Source of the DNA: UBA1479 sp040218445
GTDB lineage: Bacteria > Pseudomonadota > Alphaproteobacteria > Rhodospirillales > Casp-alpha2
Assembly (NCBI GenBank): GCA_040218445.1
Contig: JAVJRK010000004.1
Coordinates: 43,115 to 107,114, forward strand
DNA length: 64,000 nt
Direction of reading: 5' to 3'
Each line of letters begins with the position of its first letter. Positions within the stretch are counted from its first letter, which is position 1. The position numbers and the translations under genes were made by a program. Shown here one piece after another: positions 8,087 through 19,347 of this stretch. The notes under the pieces were generated by a model. It did not search any database. It was not told the origin of the DNA and saw nothing but the letters and a program-made list of their open reading frames with translations.

Positions 8087-9724
8087 ATGGAACGGGAATC
8101 CATGGAATTTGATGTGGTGATCGTGGGCGCGGGGCCGTCGGGCCTGTCCGCCGCCATCCGCATCCGGCAGATCCATCCCGAATGCACCGTCTGCGTGGTC
8201 GAAAAAGGATCAGAAGTCGGCGCCCATATCCTGTCGGGCGCGGTTTTCGAACCGCGTGCCCTGAACGAATTGATCCCCGACTGGCAGGAAAAGGGTGCGC
8301 CCCTTAACACGCCCGCGGTCAAGGACAAGTTCATGCTGCTGGGCCCGGCCGGGGCCTTGCGCCTGCCGACCCCGCCGCAGATGAACAACCACGGCAATTA
8401 CATCATTTCCTTAGGGTTGCTGTGCCGTTGGCTGGGCGAACAGGCGGAAGCCCTGGGGGCGGAAATCTATCCCGGATTCGCCGCCGCCGAGGTTCTTTAT
8501 AACGATGACGGTTCGGTCAAAGGCATCGCCACCGGCGACATGGGCCTCAACCGTGACGGCACGCCCGGCCCCAACCATCAGCCGGGCATGGAACTGCACG
8601 CCAAATATACCCTGTTCGCCGAAGGCTGCCGCGGCCATCTGACCAAGACTTTGGAACAGAAATTCGATTTGCGCGCCAAGGGCCCGGAAGGCACGCCCGC
8701 CGACCCGCAGACCTACGGCATCGGCCTGAAGGAACTGTGGGAGGTCAAACCCGAGAACCACAAACAGGGCGAAATCCTGCACACCATCGGCTGGCCCTTG
8801 GATTCCAAGACCTATGGCGGCTCGTTCCTCTATCATCTGGAAAACAATCAGGTCGCCTTGGGCTTCGTGGTCGGGCTCGACTACCAGAACCCTTATCTTT
8901 CCCCCTATGACGAGTTGCAGCGCTTCAAGACCCATCCGTCCATCGCACCGATTTTGGAAGGCGGGCGGCGCATTTCCTATGGGGCCCGCGCGCTCAACGA
9001 AGGCGGCTATCAGTCCGTGCCGGGCCTGAGCTTCCCGGGCGGTGCGCTGATCGGCTGCACGGCGGGCTTCCTCAACACGCCCAAGATCAAGGGCAGCCAC
9101 ACGGCCATGAAGACCGGCATGCTGGCCGCCGAAGCCGTCGCCGAGGCCCTGAAATCCGGTGCCAATCCGGCCGACGGCCTGCCGGCCTATACCCAAGCCG
9201 TACGTGACAGCTGGGTGTGGAAGGAACTGTACAAGGCCCGCAACATGCGGCCCAACTTCCATTGGGGCATGTGGGCCGGGCTGATCCTGGGCGCCATCGA
9301 CACCTTCCTGTTCTTCGGCCACGCGCCCTGGACGCTGAAGAACAAGTCGGACCATGACCAGTTGAAGACGGCCAAGGCGTCCAAGCCCATCGACTACCCC
9401 AAGCCCGATGGCAAGCTGACCTTCGACAAGCTGTCGTCCGTGCAACTGGCCGGCACCTTCCACGAAGAAGAACAACCCTGCCACCTGACGCTTAAGGACG
9501 ACGCCGTACCCATGGCCGTCAACTGGGCGGACTATGCCGGGCCGGAAGCCCGGTTCTGCCCGGCGGGGGTGTATGAATATGTGGAAGTGGACGGCGAAAC
9601 CCAGTTCCAGATCAACGGTCAGAACTGCATCCACTGCAAGACCTGCGACATCAAGGACCCGACCCAGAACATCAACTGGGTCACGCCCCAGGGCGGCGAA
9701 GGGCCGAACTACCCGAACATGTAA
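8087..9724 (+). CDS. electron transfer flavoprotein-ubiquinone oxidoreductase
   Basis: A membrane-associated FAD and [4Fe-4S] enzyme that passes electrons from ETF (charged by acyl-CoA and other dehydrogenases) to ubiquinone. The N-terminus has the FAD motif VVIVGAGPSGLSAA, and the C-terminus the cluster ligands C-PAGVYEY and CIHCKTCDIKDP. The total of 545 residues is normal. Three ATGs lie close together (8078, 8081, 8087); 8087 is preferred because ACGAGG at 8072-8077 is then correctly spaced. It likely serves the acyl-CoA dehydrogenase at 44 kb, among others. The product is complete. Confidence 0.96.
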   Translation: MERESMEFDVVIVGAGPSGLSAAIRIRQIHPECTVCVVEKGSEVGAHILSGAVFEPRALNELIPDWQEKGAPLNTPAVKDKFMLLGPAGALRLPTPPQMNNHGNYIISLGLLCRWLGEQAEALGAEIYPGFAAAEVLYNDDGSVKGIATGDMGLNRDGTPGPNHQPGMELHAKYTLFAEGCRGHLTKTLEQKFDLRAKGPEGTPADPQTYGIGLKELWEVKPENHKQGEILHTIGWPLDSKTYGGSFLYHLENNQVALGFVVGLDYQNPYLSPYDELQRFKTHPSIAPILEGGRRISYGARALNEGGYQSVPGLSFPGGALIGCTAGFLNTPKIKGSHTAMKTGMLAAEAVAEALKSGANPADGLPAYTQAVRDSWVWKELYKARNMRPNFHWGMWAGLILGAIDTFLFFGHAPWTLKNKSDHDQLKTAKASKPIDYPKPDGKLTFDKLSSVQLAGTFHEEEQPCHLTLKDDAVPMAVNWADYAGPEARFCPAGVYEYVEVDGETQFQINGQNCIHCKTCDIKDPTQNINWVTPQGGEGPNYPNM

Positions 9725-9751
9725 CCAGGGCTGCCGTCGACGGAGGGTGAC

Positions 9752-10201
9752 ATGCATTTCCGTTCGATCATTTGCCTACTTGCCGTGACTGTCGGCCTGC
9801 TGGGCGCATGCGAAACGACATCCGACGGCCCGGCGCCTGACGGATTGGCCGGGACGGCTTGGCAGTTGGTGAAAATCATGTCCATGGACGACAGCGTCCA
9901 TGTCCCGGAAGCCCCTTCGCAATATACGCTAACCTTCAAGGCCGACGGATCGGCCGCGATCCGGGCCGGCTGCAACCGGGGCGCCGGATCATGGCGTTCG
10001 GAAAGCAAAAACCACCTTAAGTTCACGCCGGTCGCCGCAACCCGTGCCCTATGCCCGCCGGGGTCCTTGTCTGAACAATATTTGGCCCAGTTCGCATGGG
10101 TCCGCAGCTACGTGATGAAGGGCGGTCATCTGTTCCTCGCGACCAAGGCCGATGGCGCAATCATTGAATTCGCGCCGTCAACCGCCGAACAGCGGAATTA
10201 A
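9752..10201 (+). CDS. META-domain lipoprotein
   Basis: A 149-residue lipoprotein: signal peptide with the lipobox LGAC and acylated Cys20, then a META (HslJ-like) domain with GTAWQLVKI, YTLTFKADGSAAIRAGCNRGAGSW and a closing FLATKADGAIIEF strand pair. HslJ-type proteins are linked to outer envelope stress, and exact roles are unclear. It lies 27 bases after the ETF-QO stop with a GGAGGGTGAC ribosome site, so it may be cotranscribed, though the roles look unrelated. Confidence 0.82.
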   Translation: MHFRSIICLLAVTVGLLGACETTSDGPAPDGLAGTAWQLVKIMSMDDSVHVPEAPSQYTLTFKADGSAAIRAGCNRGAGSWRSESKNHLKFTPVAATRALCPPGSLSEQYLAQFAWVRSYVMKGGHLFLATKADGAIIEFAPSTAEQRN

Positions 10202-10507
10202 CACAAGGGCCCAATCGCCCCGCTCCACCGTCGGGCGGGAGCTAAAGCCCCCGAGGCCTTGCCTGTGTTAGGATGGCATCCGACGGGCAAAAATTATAAA
10301 TCGCTAATATCGATTAAAATTACAATTTAAATCAATTTAGACATTTTATCGGCTGCCCATACACTGTTTCCCAGCCGAACGAACGATGCGTCACGCATCC
10401 TTAAGATACCTGGTTTCGTGAACGAACCGGCGTCGGCGACGAACCGGCAGGCCGAACAGGCCGCCGTTATTGAAACCCAACGACCTAAAACCCTAACGGA
10501 GGAAGTT
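10202..10507. promoter_or_regulatory. AT-rich promoter region of katG
   Basis: A 306-base gap. The stretch at about 10290-10348 is very AT-rich, with several near-palindromic segments (TATCGATTA, TTAAAATTACAATTTAA) that could hold the katG promoter and a peroxide-responsive operator. No exact OxyR ATAG-N7-CTAT array is seen. The ribosome site CGGAGGAAG lies just before the katG ATG. Confidence 0.45.
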
Positions 10508-12697
<2,190 letters not shown>

Positions 12698-12724
12698 CCT
12701 TAACGCGGTATCCTGAATGAAGTG

Positions 12725-12756
12725 CGGGCGGACCCTATCGGTCTGCCCGTTTCTTT
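12725..12756 (+). terminator. katG intrinsic terminator
   Basis: Stem CGGGCGGACC (12725-12734) pairs with GGTCTGCCCG (12740-12749) around a 5-base loop, followed by TTTCTTTT; it starts 28 bases after the katG stop. Confidence 0.8.
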
Positions 12757-12800
12757 TCGGGCAATGCGATCAATGATGAACTCCGCGCCGGTGCGCTGTC

Positions 12801-14204
12801 TCATCCCAGCCGGTTGATCCCGTCGAACGCCGCCGTCTTGTAGCATTCGGCAAAGGTCGGATAGTTGAATACCGTGTCGATCAGGTAATCGAGCGTGCCG
12901 CCCAGCGACATCACCGCCTGGCCGATATGAATCATCTCGCAGGCCCCGTCGCCGATGATATGCACCCCCAAAAGCTTCCGCGACTGCGGATCGAATAAAA
13001 GTTTCAACAGCCCGGCCTGATCGCCGACGATCTGGCCGCGGGCGATTTCCTTATAAGCAGCACGGCCGACCTCGTAAGGCGTTTCCGCCTCCGTCAATTC
13101 CTGTTCGTTCTTTCCGACCACGGAAATCTCGGGGATCGTGTAGATGCCGTAAGGCAGCAGGTTGGGGAAACTGCGGGCCTCCACACCGAAGGCATGACAG
13201 GCAGCGAGCCGCCCCTGTTCCATGGAGGTCGAGGCAAGCGAGGGAAAGCCGATCACGTCGCCGACCGCATAGATGTGGCTGGCCTCGGTCTGATAGCTGG
13301 CGTTGACCGTGATGCGCCCGCGCGGGTCGGCTTCCACACCCGCCGCTGCAAGGTTCAGGTTTTCCGTCGCTCCGGTGCGGCCGATGGAATAAAGCACGGT
13401 TTCCGAATTGATGTGCTTGCCGCTTTTCAGCGCGATATGAACCTTCTGGCCTTGGTCGCCGTCGACCAGGTCGATCCCGCTGACTTCCTCGCCCAGGCGC
13501 AGGGTCACCCGTTCCTGGCGCATCAGATGAACCAGGGTGTCGATGATTTCCTCGTCCACGAAGGGCAGGACGCGCAGGCGCTTGTCGATCACCGTGACCC
13601 GCACACCCAGGGTCGCGAAAATGGTCGCGTATTCGCTCCCGATGACCCCGGCGCCGATCACGGTCAGGCTTTTGGGCAGGGTGTTGAGTTCCAGGATATC
13701 GTCCGAAGTGAAAATGTGCTTGCCGTCGAAGGCGATGTTGTCGTCGCGCGTGGTCGTCGTGCCGACGGCGATGGCGACCTTGTCGGCCGTGATTTCGGAC
13801 GCCGGCCCGCCGCCGCAGGGGACCAGCGAAATGCGATGCGGGTCGATGAACGATGCCTCCGCATCGATGATCTTGATGTCGTTGCGCAGCATCTGGTGAC
13901 GCGTGACGTCGATGCCGATCTGGCGCACATGATCAGCGCGTCCCAGCAGATCGGCCATGGTGACTTCCTGCTTCACCTTGTAGGACGAGCCGTAGACGCT
14001 GCGTTCGTTGTAGCCGGAAAAATGCATGGTCGCGGCACGAAGCGTCTTGGACGGAATGGTGCCGGTGTTCAGGCATACCCCGCCGACCACGGTCTGGCGT
14101 TCGGCCAACGCCACCCGCTTGCCCAGCTTGGCCGCCTGCACCGCCGCGCGCTGGCCCGCCGGGCCCGAGCCGATGACGAACAGGTCATAGTCGTAACTGC
14201 TCAT
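12801..14204 (-). CDS. sthA: soluble pyridine nucleotide transhydrogenase
   Basis: A 467-residue flavoprotein that balances NADPH and NADH. It has the FAD motif VIGSGPAGQRAAVQAAKLG, the second dinucleotide fold (TVIGAGVIGSEYATIFATLG) and a C-terminal dimerisation domain with FNYPTFAECYKTAA. In place of the redox-active CxxxxC of lipoamide dehydrogenase it has GGVCLNTGTIPSK, with only one Cys; loss of the disulfide is the hallmark of SthA and separates it from dihydrolipoamide dehydrogenase. A GGGGGAACA ribosome site precedes the ATG. Monocistronic or cotranscribed from an upstream promoter in the 100-base gap. Confidence 0.92.
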   Translation of the reverse strand: MSSYDYDLFVIGSGPAGQRAAVQAAKLGKRVALAERQTVVGGVCLNTGTIPSKTLRAATMHFSGYNERSVYGSSYKVKQEVTMADLLGRADHVRQIGIDVTRHQMLRNDIKIIDAEASFIDPHRISLVPCGGGPASEITADKVAIAVGTTTTRDDNIAFDGKHIFTSDDILELNTLPKSLTVIGAGVIGSEYATIFATLGVRVTVIDKRLRVLPFVDEEIIDTLVHLMRQERVTLRLGEEVSGIDLVDGDQGQKVHIALKSGKHINSETVLYSIGRTGATENLNLAAAGVEADPRGRITVNASYQTEASHIYAVGDVIGFPSLASTSMEQGRLAACHAFGVEARSFPNLLPYGIYTIPEISVVGKNEQELTEAETPYEVGRAAYKEIARGQIVGDQAGLLKLLFDPQSRKLLGVHIIGDGACEMIHIGQAVMSLGGTLDYLIDTVFNYPTFAECYKTAAFDGINRLG

Positions 14205-14305
14205 TGTTCCCCCAAGGAAGACGTCGACGGAGCTCAGGTTAGTTGGCAGGAACCGCTTAAGTCCATTGGATTTCGCGCCCCGCGTGCCCGGGGGTGGGCG
14301 GTGCG

Positions 14306-15031
14306 CTATTTAATCGCCGTCCACAACAGCGCCAGGCCCGAGCAGAACAGCATGACGTCCATCACGTATTCGAAGGTCTTCAGGCTGAGATGCGCCATCA
14401 CCTGCTTGCCCAGATAGGCGCCGACCATCATCGATCCGCCGACGATCAGGCCTTGCAGGATCATCGGCCACGGCAGCGCCCCCGCCTGCTGGAACGTCGC
14501 GACCTTGGCGATCATCAATGCCAGGGACGCCGCTGCCTCGGTCGAAATCAACGCCCCCTTGGTCAAACCGATCGCGAGGAATGCCGGAATGCTGAGCGGC
14601 CCCGTGGACAGCACGATACCGCTGAGATAGCCGATCAGCCCGCCGATGACCGCCATTTGCCAATAGCGGATGCGGAAATCCCGGGCCCGCATCCAGCGCC
14701 TGCCGGGAATCATCAAAAGGAAAAATCCGCCAAGCACCGTTTCGACCACGCTGGGCGGCAGGATCAGCAGGGTGCGCGCGCCCAGGGCCGCCCCCGGCAC
14801 GCCAAGTGCGGCATAGGCCCAGAAGGCCCGCCAATCGACCTCGCGCCACCAGGCCACGGCCTTGCCGATGTTGCCCAGAACGGCGGCGATGGCCATGATC
14901 GGCACCGCCTGCTGCGGGCCGAACTGATAGACCAGGATCGGCATCAGCACGATGGAGCCGCCGGTGCCGACGACGCCGCTGAGCGTTCCCGCGGCGACAC
15001 CCGCCAGCAGCAAAAAGATGTAGCCGGTCAA
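14306..15031 (-). CDS. TauE/SafE family membrane permease
   Basis: A 241-residue integral membrane protein with about eight hydrophobic segments and the TauE/SafE signature GVVGTGGSIVLMPILVY in the first helix pair. Members export sulfite, sulfoacetate or similar small anions; the substrate cannot be read from sequence. The start is TTG at 15029-15031, preceded by TTGGGGGGA five bases upstream; no ATG fits the beginning of the first helix. It is encoded between sthA and the cold-shock gene on the same strand. Confidence 0.85.
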   Translation of the reverse strand: MTGYIFLLLAGVAAGTLSGVVGTGGSIVLMPILVYQFGPQQAVPIMAIAAVLGNIGKAVAWWREVDWRAFWAYAALGVPGAALGARTLLILPPSVVETVLGGFFLLMIPGRRWMRARDFRIRYWQMAVIGGLIGYLSGIVLSTGPLSIPAFLAIGLTKGALISTEAAASLALMIAKVATFQQAGALPWPMILQGLIVGGSMMVGAYLGKQVMAHLSLKTFEYVMDVMLFCSGLALLWTAIK

Positions 15032-15060
15032 TCAATCCCCCCAATAGGACTGAAAAAAGG

Positions 15061-15105
15061 GGCCTAAAAAAGGAAAGGGTCACCCGCCGTCCGGCAGATG
15101 ACCCT
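15061..15105 (-). terminator. intrinsic terminator after the cold-shock gene
   Basis: AGGGTCA (15076-15082) pairs with TGACCCT (15099-15105), with further GC pairing inside. On the minus strand the stem is followed by TTCCTTTTTT. It separates the cold-shock gene from the permease gene. Confidence 0.78.
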
Positions 15106-15158
15106 GGAACCGTACTTCAACGCAGTTGAAGCTTGGATCTAGTCTGGATCCGTTCGGA

Positions 15159-15362
15159 TCAAGCTTCCTGCAAGTTCACAGCCTTGGGGCCGCGCGCTTC
15201 GTTCTGCACTTCGAAGGTCACCTTCTGGCCTTCGGCCAAGCTGGCAAGACCAGACTGTTCGAGGGCGGTGATGTGAACGAAAACGTCCTTGGAGCCATCT
15301 TCCGGGGTGATGAAGCCGTAGCCCTTCTGCGTGTTGAAGAATTTAACCGTTCCAGTGGTCAT
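15159..15362 (-). CDS. cold-shock domain protein (CspA family)
   Basis: A 67-residue single-stranded RNA/DNA binding beta barrel. It shows RNP1 KGYGFI and RNP2 VFVHI separated as in CspA, plus the opening GTVKFFN. It acts as an RNA chaperone. A long leader of roughly 100 bases or more without a gene lies upstream (15363-15480), typical for cold-shock mRNAs, whose leaders are often structured. A good terminator follows at 15061-15105. Which cold-shock paralogue it is cannot be said. Confidence 0.93.
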   Translation of the reverse strand: MTTGTVKFFNTQKGYGFITPEDGSKDVFVHITALEQSGLASLAEGQKVTFEVQNEARGPKAVNLQEA

Positions 15363-15588
15363 GTACTTAAAGTCCTGTACTAGCTGCCGGTCGAATTACG
15401 AACGTGTCGTCCCAGCCGACACGGCATGGTGAAAGACCGGAACGCAACCGAGCGGTCCGGGTGATCAACGCTTCCTAGGGTTGGGGGGTTTGGGGCCGAA
15501 GGCCCAATTACCGTCCGCCAAATCCGGCCGGGGCTTAATCACGCTTCGATTCGTACTTTCGAACGTCCTGAAAGACAAGAAGAATCTT

Positions 15589-15843
15589 TTATTCGACCGA
15601 TCCGCCGGCAAGCCATTTAACGGCGTCACGCGCCGCCTCGCGGGCGGCATTCTCATCGCCGAACAGGCGGCCTGCATACCCGGCCGCACCCGACCAGCCG
15701 CGGGGATCTTCCGGGTCGCGGCGGTATTCCTCGAACCCGAAGGTGCCGTCGGCGCGGCGGAACAGATCGACGCAGCGGGTGCCGTCGCTGTTTTCAAGTG
15801 ACGCCAAAACCAGGGGGCGCGCGGTTTTTCGGGAATATTCCAT
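15589..15843 (-). CDS. small conserved-looking hypothetical protein
   Basis: An 84-residue protein opening MEYSRKTARPLVLASLEN, rich in charged and aromatic residues (DLFRRADGTFGFEEYRRDPED). It has no signal peptide or membrane segment. The ATG at 15841-15843 is the first reasonable start; the frame runs open upstream through the TPR gene in antisense, which is taken as coincidental. The GTFGFEEYRRDPEDPRGW stretch reads like a compact domain. It probably binds something small or a protein partner, but I have no family name. Confidence 0.6.
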   Translation of the reverse strand: MEYSRKTARPLVLASLENSDGTRCVDLFRRADGTFGFEEYRRDPEDPRGWSGAAGYAGRLFGDENAAREAARDAVKWLAGGSVE

Positions 15844-15981
15844 CCTGCCAGTATGGACGATTGCCCTTTTTTCGCCAAAGGTCGATGCAACAAGAATTGA
15901 TCCTGCGGGATATGGCGGCCCGGCCCGGCGTCGGATAGACTGGTCGCTGCTTGAACCCATTCCCCCACCCGCCTTTGAGGT

Positions 15982-17691
15982 ATGAGACCGCCCGTGACCC
16001 CGACACGTCGAATTCACCGCCTTCTCACCGTCGGCCTGCTCGGCGCGTTTGCCGCCCTGGCCCTGCCGCAAAGCGCCGCGGCCAAGCCGAATGCCGAGCC
16101 GGACCTGAACACCAATACCTTCATCGGCAACTACCTGGCCGGCCGGCAGGCACAGCGCGACGGTGATTTGAGCGCGGCCTCGGCCTATTACGGCGCCGCC
16201 CTGACGCAAAAGCCGGAAACACCCGGCCTGTTGCGCCAAGCCTTCATCGTCAACCTGATCGAAGGCAACATGAAAACGGCCGTTAAGCTGGCCAAGGAAT
16301 ATCTGAAGGAAGACCCGGATCAGACCATCGCGCAGCTGACCATCACCGTCGATCACATCAAGCACAAACGCTTCAAGGAAGCGAAGGCGCTGTTGGACAA
16401 GCTGCCGGACCAGGGGCTTTCGGTGTTCACCAAACCAATCCTGACCGCCTGGGCCCTGTACGGTCAGGGCAAGGGCCAGGACGCCCTTGCCGCATTGAAA
16501 CCGTTGGAAGACAAAAAGGGCGTCGAGAACCTGGTCGAAATTCACGAAGCCCTGATCCTGCAACTGATGGGCAAAACGGAAGAGGCCGCCAAGCTTTTGA
16601 CCGGCGTGGTCGAACGCCAATCGCCACCGTCATCCCGCGTCGTGCATCTATTGGGGGCCTTGTTGGAACGCGCCGGCGATACAGAGCGGGCCAAGGCGAT
16701 TTACCAGCTTTATTTGGACGAACACCCGGTCTCGCGCCTGATGGATCCCGCACTGGAACGCATCAAACGGGGCAAGAAGCCCCCCTTGGTCATCAAGGAT
16801 GCCCGCGACGGCAGTGCCGAGGCGCTGTACGACATCGGCTCCTCCCTGCGGCGCCAGAATGCCCATGAAACCTCCATCGCCTTGATCCGCATGGCGATCT
16901 ACATGAAACCCGATTTCGCCGTGGCACAGTTTATCCTGGCCGACATTCTTCAGACCGAAGACCGTCTGGAACAGGCGATCAAGGAATATGCCCTGATCGA
17001 CGATGCTTCGGATTATGGGTGGAGCGCCCAGCTTCAGGCTTCGGCCTTGCTGGGGGACCTGAAACGGTCCGATGAAGCCATTAAGGGCCTGAAGAAGCTG
17101 GCCAAGCTGCGGCCCGATTTGCCCGACCCGCATTTGCACATGGGCGATGTGTACCGCCGCATGGAAAGTTATGGCGAAGCGGCCAAGGCCTATTCAGCCG
17201 CGATCGAACGGGTCAAGGATCCGCAGCCCCATCATTGGAGCCTCTTTTACGCGCGCGGCATCGCGCTTGAACGGGATAAACGGTGGAAGGCATCGGAAAA
17301 AGATCTGCTCAAAGCGCTCGACCTGCGCCCCGACCAGCCCTACGTGCTGAACTATCTGGGCTATACCTGGATCGATCAGGGACAGCAGCTCGACCGGGCC
17401 ACGGAGATGATCAAGAAGGCCGTCTCGCTGGCCCCCAACGACGGCTTTATCGCCGACAGCCTGGGCTGGGCCTATTACCGCCTGGAAAATTTCGAGCAGG
17501 CCGTGGTTGAATTGGAACGTGCCGTTGAACTGCGCCCACAGGACCCCGTCATCAACGACCATTTGGGGGACGCCTATTGGAAGGTAGGGCGTAAACTGGA
17601 GGCCCGCTTCCAATGGAAGCGCTCGCTTTCCCTCGACCCCGAAAAAGACCTGATTCCCAAAATTCAGGGCAAGCTCGAAAAAGGGCTGTAG
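15982..17691 (+). CDS. secreted or periplasmic TPR-repeat protein
   Basis: A 569-residue protein with an N-terminal signal peptide (hydrophobic LLTVGLLGAFAALALPQSAAA) and TPR repeats along its whole length: the first near residues 50-85, the last near 480-560, where AYYRLENFEQAVVELERAVELRPQDP and the following repeat are near-canonical. It resembles alphaproteobacterial tetratricopeptide proteins encoded beside ispE, and likely acts as an envelope assembly scaffold. A GAGG ribosome site precedes the ATG. The stop is four bases before the ispE GTG, so the two are cotranscribed. Confidence 0.88.
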   Translation: MRPPVTPTRRIHRLLTVGLLGAFAALALPQSAAAKPNAEPDLNTNTFIGNYLAGRQAQRDGDLSAASAYYGAALTQKPETPGLLRQAFIVNLIEGNMKTAVKLAKEYLKEDPDQTIAQLTITVDHIKHKRFKEAKALLDKLPDQGLSVFTKPILTAWALYGQGKGQDALAALKPLEDKKGVENLVEIHEALILQLMGKTEEAAKLLTGVVERQSPPSSRVVHLLGALLERAGDTERAKAIYQLYLDEHPVSRLMDPALERIKRGKKPPLVIKDARDGSAEALYDIGSSLRRQNAHETSIALIRMAIYMKPDFAVAQFILADILQTEDRLEQAIKEYALIDDASDYGWSAQLQASALLGDLKRSDEAIKGLKKLAKLRPDLPDPHLHMGDVYRRMESYGEAAKAYSAAIERVKDPQPHHWSLFYARGIALERDKRWKASEKDLLKALDLRPDQPYVLNYLGYTWIDQGQQLDRATEMIKKAVSLAPNDGFIADSLGWAYYRLENFEQAVVELERAVELRPQDPVINDHLGDAYWKVGRKLEARFQWKRSLSLDPEKDLIPKIQGKLEKGL

Positions 17692-17695
17692 CCGC

Positions 17696-18586
17696 GTGGC
17701 AGACCCCATTGTTACCGTCGCAGCCCCTGCGAAGCTGAACCTGTATCTTCACGTCACCGGCAAGCGGGACGACGGCTATCACTTGTTGGATTCCCTGATC
17801 GCCTTTGCCGACGTGGGCGACGAGATCAAGGCCCGCGCCGCCCCCGACGGTTCCCTGACCCTGGCCGTACGCGGCCCCTTCGCCAAGGACCTGGCCGACG
17901 AAGCGGACAATCTGGTCCTGCGCGCCGCCCGCATGCTGCGTCAGGCGGCGGGCGTTTCGGCGGGGGCCCATCTGGTGCTTGAAAAGCGCCTGCCCGTGGC
18001 GTCCGGGATCGGCGGCGGGTCCGCCGATGCGGCGGCGGCGCTGAAGGCCCTGACCCGGGTCTGGGACATCGAATTGCCGGAACCCGACATGCGCGCGATG
18101 GCCCTGGAATTGGGCGCCGATGTGCCCATCTGCTGGGTCGGAGCACCTGCCTTCGTGGGCGGCATCGGAGATGAGATCGAACCCGCTCCGCCGCTGCCCC
18201 CCGTGCCGCTGCTGCTGGTCAACCCAAGGGTAGGTGTTTCGACCCCGGCCGTGTTCAAGGCCCGCACCGGCGATTTCCAGCAAGCCGACCGGTTCAAGGA
18301 ACCCCCCATCGACGGCGCGCATCTCGCCTTTCTGTTGAAATCCCGCGCCAACGGGTTGGATCAAGCCGCCTGTGCCCTGTGCCCGCCCATCGCCCGGGTG
18401 CTGGCCGACCTGGAAGCCACCGAAGGCAATTTGCTGGCCCGCATGTCCGGCTCGGGCGGGACCTGTTTCGCCCTGTACGAAACCGAAGGCCAGGCCCTTG
18501 CCGCCGCCGAAATGCTGTACGATGCGGAACCTGATTGGTGGGTCGCCATGGGGCATCTGGGCACCCCGGGGGACGGACTTAACTGA
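17696..18586 (+). CDS. ispE: 4-diphosphocytidyl-2-C-methyl-D-erythritol kinase
   Basis: A 296-residue GHMP kinase of the MEP isoprenoid pathway, phosphorylating the 2-hydroxyl of CDP-methylerythritol. It shows AAPAKLNLYLHVTGKRDDGYHLLDS at the N-terminus, the ATP loop PVASGIGGGSADAAAAL and the C-terminal ARMSGSGGTCFALY. The start is GTG at 17696, with the TPR stop four bases upstream. Complete and normal in length. Confidence 0.95.
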   Translation: MADPIVTVAAPAKLNLYLHVTGKRDDGYHLLDSLIAFADVGDEIKARAAPDGSLTLAVRGPFAKDLADEADNLVLRAARMLRQAAGVSAGAHLVLEKRLPVASGIGGGSADAAAALKALTRVWDIELPEPDMRAMALELGADVPICWVGAPAFVGGIGDEIEPAPPLPPVPLLLVNPRVGVSTPAVFKARTGDFQQADRFKEPPIDGAHLAFLLKSRANGLDQAACALCPPIARVLADLEATEGNLLARMSGSGGTCFALYETEGQALAAAEMLYDAEPDWWVAMGHLGTPGDGLN

Positions 18587-18697
18587 CCCGATGACGGGGG
18601 AATTTACCTGCCTGCGATCCCTTGCCCATGGGCGAGAGATGGTCTAATAAGTCGGCCCGTCCCCGGACAAAGCGGCTGTGGGCGGGATGGCGTTTAT

Positions 18698-18774
18698 TGG
18701 GGCGTGGTGAAGCGGTCTAACACACCGGTTTTTGGTACCGGCACTCGGAGGTTCGAATCCTCCCGCCCCAGCCA
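18698..18774 (+). tRNA. tRNA-Gln (anticodon TTG)
   Basis: A cloverleaf reads from TGGGGCG (acceptor 5' strand) through the anticodon stem CCGGT/ACCGG with loop TTTTGGT (anticodon TTG), the TTCGAAT T-loop, to CGCCCCA, G and an encoded CCA at 18772-18774. It closely follows known bacterial Gln tRNAs. Confidence 0.95.
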
Positions 18775-18920
18775 CCTTCTTCGGCAGAGCCGGATTTTAT
18801 CCGCTTAATTCAGCTTGAACGCCAATTCCTGCCTGACGTCCCTGCATCCGGGCTGTTTGCTAGCGTGATCGCTGATACCGCCACGGCTTGGCCATTCACA
18901 CCGCCGATCACGGTTTATGC

Positions 18921-19307
18921 TTACCCGTCCTCGGCCCATTGGCGGGCCCGCTGTAAGGTTGGAAAGATTTGGATATCGTGGTTCGGGCGCGAGCCACTTT
19001 CTATAAAAGCCTGAAGAACATCTTCAAGCAGCTTGTTGTCACATGCGAATGCAAGCTTGAAGGGCCGATCAAGATAGGTTTTTGGCAGGCGGACCGCCTC
19101 ATCATCGGCAACCGCTTCAAGCAGGGAATGGGTCCATGAAAACACGGTTTCAGAATTCACCGGCAGAAGGTCGGCAATGATATAGCCGTGCGTATCGCGG
19201 ATGTTATCGGCCTCCCAAGTCGTCAACTCCATGATCTCACGCGGCGTCGTGAACCCATAATGCCGGATGTAAACACCCCTCCCCTCGTCCGTAATTTCAT
19301 ATGGCAT
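18921..19307 (-). CDS. STAS/SpoIIAA-like small protein
   Basis: A 128-residue cytosolic protein opening MPYEITDEGRGVYIRHYG. The pattern of strand, helix (TTPREIMELTTWEADN), strand (GYIIADLLPV), helix, strand (KLAFACDN) and final helix (LQRARQWAED) suggests an alpha/beta STAS-like fold as in SpoIIAA-type proteins. The start is the ATG at 19305-19307; an upstream in-frame TTG at 19337 is possible, and neither has a clear ribosome site. It follows a similar gene by about 40 bases and both lie behind a NarL-type regulator. It may relay or read stress signalling, but its function is unproven. Confidence 0.6.
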   Translation of the reverse strand: MPYEITDEGRGVYIRHYGFTTPREIMELTTWEADNIRDTHGYIIADLLPVNSETVFSWTHSLLEAVADDEAVRLPKTYLDRPFKLAFACDNKLLEDVLQAFIESGSRPNHDIQIFPTLQRARQWAEDG

Positions 19308-19347
19308 GATATGCGAATAAGCCCCGTCGAGCGGCAAGGACAGTCAG

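Noticed and set aside
12801..14204. Reading sthA as dihydrolipoamide dehydrogenase
   Set aside because: The second redox cysteine is missing (GGVCLNTGTIPSK), which fits transhydrogenase.
15589..16620. 343-residue minus-strand frame extending the small hypothetical gene
   Set aside because: Only the last 84 codons have a believable start; the rest runs antisense to the TPR gene.
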